DNA from: Anaspis maculata
Taxonomy: Eukaryota > Arthropoda > Insecta > Coleoptera > Scraptiidae
Direction: 5' to 3'
NCBI GenBank assembly: GCA_949128115.1
Contig: OX421964.1
Location: 45,920,601-45,984,600 of the forward strand
DNA: 64,000 nt
The notes beneath the pieces were generated by a model, which had not been told where the DNA came from, did not search any database, and saw only the letters and a program-made list of their open reading frames with translations. Position numbers and translations under genes: made by a program. Shown here in pieces: positions 57,918 through 64,000 of the stretch; the first letter of the stretch is position 1, and every line of letters starts with the position of its first letter.

Positions 57918-58407
57918 CAGTGGTGGAAGCACGCCGTCAATCGGTTACGAAATTCGTGTTAGTATACGAATTTCGCTATCACGGCACTTTCATGTTTCGT
58001 AAATAGTCAATATCACCCAATCCCTTGCGTCTTCTGCCCTGTGCAGAGCATGCGTTCAAACGGTTACGAAGTTCGTTTTCGTATCCGAATTTTGCAAGTA
58101 CGCCACTTTCGTATTTCGTAAAAATCGACCAGCCCCTTGCGTATCCTACCCACAGCCCACAGCCGTGCCTATGCACAGCCCGCAAGCTCCGTACAAATAC
58201 TTTCTTAACTTTGTCTAGCATAATATACCTGCATCTTCCCTCTTCGTCGCCGGAATTTTAGCAAAATGGCGGCCTTCATCCACGGGCACGACTTTTCACG
58301 ATCGTTTCCGATTGCAAAGACGAACGAAAATACGCAAGTTTACACAACAGAAAATACGCAAGTTTCGTATACGAAATTCGTAAACAGACGGCGTGCTCCC
58401 CGCACTG
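57918..58407. mobile_element. TIR element U with CAGTG ends (490 bp)
   Basis: CAGTGGTGGAAGCACGCCGT at the left pairs with ACGGCGTGCTCCCCGCACTG at the right. Internal GGTTACGAAATTCG motifs recur in both directions. The CAGTG start suggests hAT, but the 8-bp flanks do not match, so the assignment is open. Confidence 0.65.
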
Positions 58408-59298
58408 GTGCCTGCTAAAAATATTGATTATTCCACTATTATACTTTGTTTCTTCCCATAGATGAAGATTTTTATTAAACGTTAGTATATTGGGTTATTC
58501 ACTCATCCAGGGGCTCAGGGAGGTAGCTGAAGCTAAATATATTAGGTTCCTAAATGCGGAAAAAATTGGGAAAAGCTAGAAACTCAAAACAATGACATAA
58601 ATTTCTATATAGTGCTCAGCGCGATAAACGCTGATTGGAACACCTTGGACCTTACTGAATTGAGAGAGCAATGAATGATCAAATTCTATTGGCAAGTAAA
58701 CCGAACCGAGCACTCGAAAAGTGTAAACAAAAAGAGAAGAAGTACTTACGATACTAAACTTACTACTTATCGCAGGACTGCTTGCGGTTGGTTTCATACT
58801 TTGTTGCTTCACAAAAACCGTCATCATCAAGGAACATGGCTCAAATTGTGGGTTTTCACCTCAACTCTGCAAAAAACCATCTGTAGGTAAAAAGTTTATT
58901 GGAACCATCGAACGCTAATGGTATATAGGCACTGACAGTTCGGCGGCGGTTTGTTTTTGAACCATAATTAAACCTGATCCGGCGTTAACTAACTAGGAAG
59001 GAGGGACATGTAATAAAGTGCGGTGCGACGTACACGGCCGACTCGGCACGTGATGCTGGATCTTAAGTACTTTATTACAGGTGACCGGTGCTACCGACGG
59101 CTGATCTCATCAGCGGACAGCGAGAAGGCGACACCGCCTCAGCCGATCACTTAATTAATGCCCTATATGCTTTAAAACTTGCGTATTTTTCAGAAAAATT
59201 GGAGGAAAAAGTCATAGAGAATCTCAATGGCAGGTTTTTTTCATTTTCCTATTGAAAATAAGAATCTGTCAACAAAAGTCATTTGCGAATGACAACAG
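58408..59298. other. No gene recognised
   Basis: A mildly GC-rich block (58900-59160) holds no ORF and no noticed repeat. Confidence 0.35.
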
Positions 59299-59306
59299 AA
59301 TATCAT

Positions 59307-60768
59307 TAGGGTTGCCAGACGTCCTGGATTTCGCAGGACGTCCTGGATTCAGCCCTCAAATTTTGCGTCCTTTCTAAATCCTCCGCAGGACGCTAAATGT
59401 CCTGTATTTTTTGAACAAAGCTCTCCTGTATTTTTAATATACAGTAGGGTGGGCCGGAAAAATGAAAATTTGCCAAATCGAAAAATAATAGTGCGGAAAA
59501 CTTGTATTCGAGCTTTATAAGTATTCCTATGAAAATTTGAAAAAAATCAATTTAGGTCTTGGGGTGCCACAAAGCACTTGAAATTTAAAAAAATTGAAAT
59601 TCTTTGAATTTTTTTTTTATCTAAATCCAAGCTTTTTTTCCAAATTTTTTTTGCCGAAGGTTTGTATTGGGTCTTTGACATTGTGTGTACAATTTTTTGT
59701 TTCAATTAGTCAAGATTTTTGGTTCTACAGGACATTAGAAACTTTTAATATTTGAAAAAAATCCATTCATTTCAGAAAATGTCATGTAAAAATCAAAAAC
59801 TTGACTAATTGAAACAAAAAATTGTACACACAATGTCAAAGACCCAATACAAGCCTTCGGCAAAAAAAAATTGGAAAAAATGCCTGGATTTAAAAAAAAA
59901 TAATTCAAAGAATTTCAATTTTTTTCAATTTTTTTGAATTATTTTTTTTTAAATCCAGGCATTTTTTCCAATTTTTTTTTGCCGAAGGCTTGTATTGGGT
60001 CTTTGACATTGTGTGTACAGTTTTTTGTTTCAATTAGTCAAGTTTTTGATTTTTACATGACATTTTCTGAAATGAATGGATTTTTTTCAAATATTAAAAG
60101 TTTCTAATGTCCTGTAGAACCAAAAATCTTGACTAATTGAAACAAAAAATTGTACACACAATGTCAAAGACCCAATACAAACCTTCGGCAAAAAAAAATT
60201 GGAAAAAAAGCTTGGATTTAGATAAAAAAAAAAATTCAAAGAATTTCAATTTTTTTAAATTTCAAGTGCTTTGTGGCACCCCAAGACCTAAATTAATTTT
60301 TTTCAAATTTTCATAGGAATACTTATAAAGCTCGAATACAAGTTTTCCGCACTATTATTTTTCGATTTGGCAAATTTTCATTTTTTCGGCCCACCCTAAT
60401 ATACAGTTTCGAATTATTTGTGAGTATTCTCTACATCTTTTCCCGGAGCTGCTACATTATCTATCTTTTCAAAAATCATAAAATTTGTTCTTTCGATTTA
60501 TGGCTCCAATTCGGTTTCCGAAATTCTGTTCTCGCTCTGTACTGCCTCTTGGACAAATGCTAGGAATAGACTTCTACTTGACCATGTGAAATCGGAGCTA
60601 CAAATAAGAACTAATAATCCTTTTATTCATTTGAGTTTATTTTGATTAAAGATTCATTATATTAAAGCTTATTGATCATTAGTTCCAAAAGTCCTGTTTT
60701 TTCGACTTCTGTCCTGGTTTTTTTAAGCTTATGTCCTGGAAATTCAATTTTTGCATCTGGCAACCCTA
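59307..60768. mobile_element. hAT element with TAGGGTTGCCAGA ends, hosting a second element
   Basis: TAGGGTTGCCAGACG at the left and, in reverse complement, TAGGGTTGCCAGATGC at the right are flanked by AATATCAT (59299-59306 and 60769-60776). GTCCTGGATT-like motifs recur just inside the ends. Removing the inner element (59445-60398) and one of its target copies leaves about 500 bp. No transposase. Confidence 0.9.
59445..60398. mobile_element. Fourfold palindromic element (954 bp)
   Basis: TAGGGTGGGCCG and CGGCCCACCCTA end the element, flanked by ATATACAG on both sides (59437-59444 and 60399-60406). The element is one large palindrome centred near 59925, and each half is itself a palindrome. 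As a result the block GCCGAAGG...TTGTATTGGGTCTTTGACA...CAATTAGTCAAG occurs four times in alternating orientation (59653, 59800, 59981 and 60129). The 8-bp target fits hAT or a related superfamily. No ORF. Confidence 0.9.
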
Positions 60769-60969
60769 AATATCATAGAGGTTGACATTGTTGACACTGG
60801 AAGCGTTGAAAGTTTGTTGGAAGCATCAGAGGGAGGCGTATTCATCAACTTTTTGGATTCAAGGTTTATCTTTAGATTTATCATCATCATAACTCATAGG
60901 CTGGTAGATTACTGTTTATTCAAGACAAAAGAGTTGTTTGTATAGTGGGTATTATACAGGTGGCCCAAC

Positions 60970-61357
60970 CACTGGCGTACCAACGGGGGGCGGAGGGGGC
61001 GGTCCGCACCGGGTACCAACAGTAAGGGGGTGTCAGTGTCGGATTATTTGTGGTTCAAAAGGAGTCTACAAAACTAGGAAGCAAGCCCTTGGAAGGTGCA
61101 AAACTACCTGGTGAAGAACCGTCTTCCAAAAAAATTTCTTCTTTCGAAATTTTTCTATCTCCAAAAATACCATATCACCAATTGGGTGCGCTTTTTGGAT
61201 CCTAAGAATCTAAGGGCGCAAAATTGCCTAATTCGGCACAGGGGGTGTCACTAGCACTACGCAGTCTCCAGCTCATTCTCATCTAGATAGGTTTAGGGGG
61301 AGGGGGGTGTTACAGAATGGTCCGCCCCGGGTGTCAAATACGCTAGGTACGCCACTG
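60970..61357. mobile_element. Short non-autonomous hAT element (388 bp)
   Basis: CACTGGCGTACC at the left and GGTACGCCACTG at the right are inverted, with identical GGCCCAAC outside (60962-60969 and 61358-61365). Subterminal GGGGGCGG and GGTCCGC blocks also mirror. Confidence 0.9.
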
Positions 61358-61365
61358 GGCCCAAC

Positions 61366-61950
61366 GAAAACAGGTATTGCATTAACAAAAATTGCGTATT
61401 GCGACAGGATCATGAGCTCCGTTAGGTTCGCCAATTTCAAAATTGACGATATACTGAAAAAAAAAACAGAGAAAAAGTACTGCCGACGCTGTAAAGATAG
61501 TTGAAAAGGCTTTAAAATTATGAATTCAATTCACCATTTAAAGGCAAGGCAAAAAAACATTCGATTTTCCACGAAAAAAAGTTCTCCGAAAGTGACAAAA
61601 TTCAATTAATGAAAAACGAACTTGATATGTTGTACTAATTGAAAGATATGGGAGATATTTGCTGCAGACTCGATTGGGAGATAAGCCACAAACCCATAGA
61701 TACAATTAGCGGAGGAGCCGCTCGGTAACTTGCCGGTTTAACATGCGTCACTGCTGAACTGTTGTAGGTGGAGCTCTTCCGATTAGACGAAATTTGGAGA
61801 TGTAGGCGCAAAGATGTAGCATGTAGCATAGATGTACAAAGTGGCGGTGCATCAAGAACTTCACATTAAACCACGTTTGATATCGCTACCTAGGTATCGT
61901 AAAAGATTCATACTATACTATTGAGAGTATTGACAGCATCATCCTGTTCC
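61366..61950. other. No gene recognised
   Basis: AT-rich sequence between a hAT element and the R2-like LINE; it may include that LINE's 5' UTR. No ORF. Confidence 0.35.
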
Positions 61951-61951
61951 A

Positions 61952-63651
61952 ATGTGCCCTTCTTCATACTTGAATTGTGAAAAATATCTTTCTATAATTG
62001 ATATTTTTCCAAAAATGGCAGTCTATCAGGAGTTTAAACCTCCTTTTCATCAAATGCGGTATCGATGTCATGTCATGTCATTAGACGACGATGAATTTTT
62101 CTTGCAAAAATATCCAAATAGCGGTGGAGTCCTTGAGAAAATAGCATTATGGAATATCAGTTCAAAGGATGGAGAAGATGCCGGACCATCCTATAAAACC
62201 AGAGCTTCATCCTGTGGAACTCAACCCGAATGTGACTGCGTCAGATGCGGAAACTCTTTAAAAATGTAGCTGGACTGAAAATCCACTATTCCCGGATGTA
62301 CAAAAATGAAGACACCAGCAATGATTCCGCTATTCTCGAAGAAAGTACAAATTCAGCAAGCTGGGGCATCAAACACTCCGAGTGTAATATGTGAGCTCTG
62401 TGGGAAATCATTCAAAAACATGAGAGGAGTTACAGCACATATTGCAAAAGCTCATTCCGCCCAATACAGAAAAACCATAATTGACAAATATTTGAAACAA
62501 GAAGTAGAAGATCCTGGAAAAAAACAAGGAAGGGGATACTTTTTATTCAAAGCAAATACAATCGTTCGCTGAAAACGTCCAGAAATGGCTTCTGGAATTT
62601 AGGGATCAATACTCGGATCAATAATAATGGAGAGGAATTCAACAGAAAAGTAGGTAGAGGAATTTACAAAATTCCTTTCTTACGCTATACATCCGCTACC
62701 AGAATCAAAACATCCAGCTAGGCGCTTTTACGAAGCAAGAAAGAAGATGAAACTGGTCTCACAAAATTCAGAATTTACAACATCAAGTAATCCTGAGAGG
62801 AAAACAAAAGCAGATCGAAAAAATAGGAAAAAAGAGTGCGAATACGACTTCATTCAATTTGAATTCTACAGTCGGAGGCAAAAGGCTGTTTGGAGAGCTC
62901 TAGATGGAGGAAAGAATAACTGTCGTTTGGAAGTGAAGGAAGTTTTTGATGAATTTTCGGCTCGTTTTCCAAATCCAAATGACCACATCAGAAATTTCTA
63001 TAAACGAAAATATTTGGGCAACGAGAATTTAAATTTTGATTATGATTCAAAAATAAGCCATGAAGAATACTTAGCAGCATTGGAATTAATTCGTGTGGAC
63101 ACAGCCCCGGGACCAGACAAGTACTGATGGTGATGAGAGTGTCGAAGTATGGACGGACCTCAGAAGTGAATGCAAATATCGCATCATTGATATCGACTAC
63201 TGGGTTCGTCCCACACTGTTTTAAACAAGCCAGAACAGTCCTTATTTATGAAGGTGGGTGATCTATCAAAAGCGACAAACTGGAGGCTAATCTTTAGATT
63301 CAACATTCAACAGCAGCAACCAAAGAGGATTCGTTCACACTCCAGAAACACATGCATATCAATACCTCTATTATCAATGCTATTTTACAGAATGCCGAGG
63401 AAGAGAAGAAATACTGCTGTGTTTTATACCTGGACATAGCAAAGGCTTACGATAGCATTCGGCATAATCATCTACGAGCCACCCTTGAATCGTTGGCAAT
63501 ACCCAAAAAAAAAGGAATCACAACTCAGTTAGAAACGGTTAAAGGGAAAACATCAAAAATCACACTAGAAAGAGGAGGCAAGGATCGCCGTTGTTCCAAT
63601 CCTTGTATAATCTATGTGTCGATCATGTCTTGGACGAAACAGTCGCTTTAG
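61952..63651 (+). pseudogene. R2-like LINE with two zinc fingers and reverse-transcriptase start
   Basis: In order: a first zinc-finger-like block at about 62237 (CVRCGNSLK, then after a one-base shift NVAGLKIHYSR); a second finger at about 62390 (CELCGKSFKNMRGVTAHIAK, then AH); a pre-RT region at 62747-63127 ending in VDTAPGPDKY, close to the APGPDG motif before LINE reverse transcriptases; and motif A, VLYLDIAKAYDSIRHNH (63421-), with its catalytic Asp. A pair of C2H2 fingers before the RT is the R2-type layout. At least four frameshifts and a deletion between RT blocks show it is dead. The YxDD motif, the endonuclease and the 3' end were not found. Confidence 0.75.
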
Positions 63652-64000
63652 GGCCGATTCTGGCTCGTCGGCCGCCCTTGTGCGAAAAATATTTGGCCGC
63701 CCACCATCTGTAACCCCGCAGCAATTTTCTGGCGGAGGCATCCGGGTCCTCTAAAAATTGCACCAATTCATAGGTATACTGATTTTGTAGTTTAATGGAA
63801 TCAGAAAAAGCTATTTGAATGGGTGGTTGTTTATTGATAAGAAGGCAAAACCTCGGGCAAAACCCAGAAAAAAAGTCATAATTATTGGTTAAATACCTAT
63901 AATCTTGAAAACACAACAACTTGCAAAATTCAGAAAACAAAAAAAAACTTGACAAACCTAATACATATTTGGTATATAAAAGGTCTGTGAGTAGTAGGTA
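63652..64000. other. No gene recognised; possible element end
   Basis: AGGGCCGATTCTGGCTCG at 63650 resembles a terminal inverted repeat start, but the partner would lie beyond the window. Confidence 0.3.

Noticed and set aside
62747..63127. Independent host gene with a basic N-terminus
   Set aside because: It ends in TAPGPDK and is followed by reverse-transcriptase motif A, so it is the LINE pre-RT region.

Overview
The window is nuclear DNA of an animal, almost certainly an insect. It starts inside the 3' coding exon of a Snail/Escargot-type five-zinc-finger factor that has its own poly(A) signal. The rest is about 37% GC by eye and dominated by transposable elements. Abundant TA-flanked foldback elements, hAT, piggyBac, Tc1, RTE-, R1- and R2-like LINEs, a Gypsy-like solo LTR and tRNA-derived SINEs all fit an insect. 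A hemipteran such as a whitefly is possible, but the sequence alone does not prove it. No bacterial operons, CRISPR arrays or free-standing tRNA/rRNA genes were seen.

Layout. 1-1160: Snail-family gene end and 3'UTR. 2590-3640: an inverted array of GTCGGGAT-type units split by a hAT element with a perfect 8-bp target duplication. 4.9-7.1 kb: LINE tail, a repeat-family fragment and a small hairpin element. 9.47-27 kb: an RTE-type LINE broken into four remote pieces by successive insertions. The insertions are a 3-kb foldback element (itself hit by a piggyBac copy), a solo LTR, a 2.1-kb foldback, an 8.9-kb hAT-like composite with GAGAC-rich ends, and a 1.8-kb foldback. The composite carries two adjoining giant foldbacks and two further palindromic elements. 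28.9-30.7 kb: Tc1 remnant and the first full copy of a 1.2-kb family that recurs at 43.0-44.3 and 55.0-56.2 kb. 33.5-37.3 kb: a TIR element with a SINE, then a 2.9-kb foldback. 38.1-39.1, 41.2-42.6, 59.3-60.8 and 61.0-61.4 kb: hAT-type elements, each with an exact 8-bp target duplication. 45.2-46.1 kb: a TIR element around an R1-like fragment. 47.1-49.1 kb: a THAP-like remnant and a three-exon SWIM zinc-finger gene with one frameshift. 52.6-58.4 kb: more TIR elements and a SINE. 61.9-63.7 kb: a decayed R2-like LINE with two zinc fingers and reverse-transcriptase motif A.

Only the Snail exon is a confident working host gene. The SWIM-domain gene and one 164-bp exon at 39.3 kb are candidates. 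The most notable system is the set of long, ORF-less, TA-flanked foldback elements whose arms contain direct sub-repeats and recurrent motifs (ATGGCGGC and TGACGTCA), together with their insertion order inside one LINE. Coordinates of terminal repeats and target duplications were read directly from the sequence. Family assignments rest on motif recognition without database searches.
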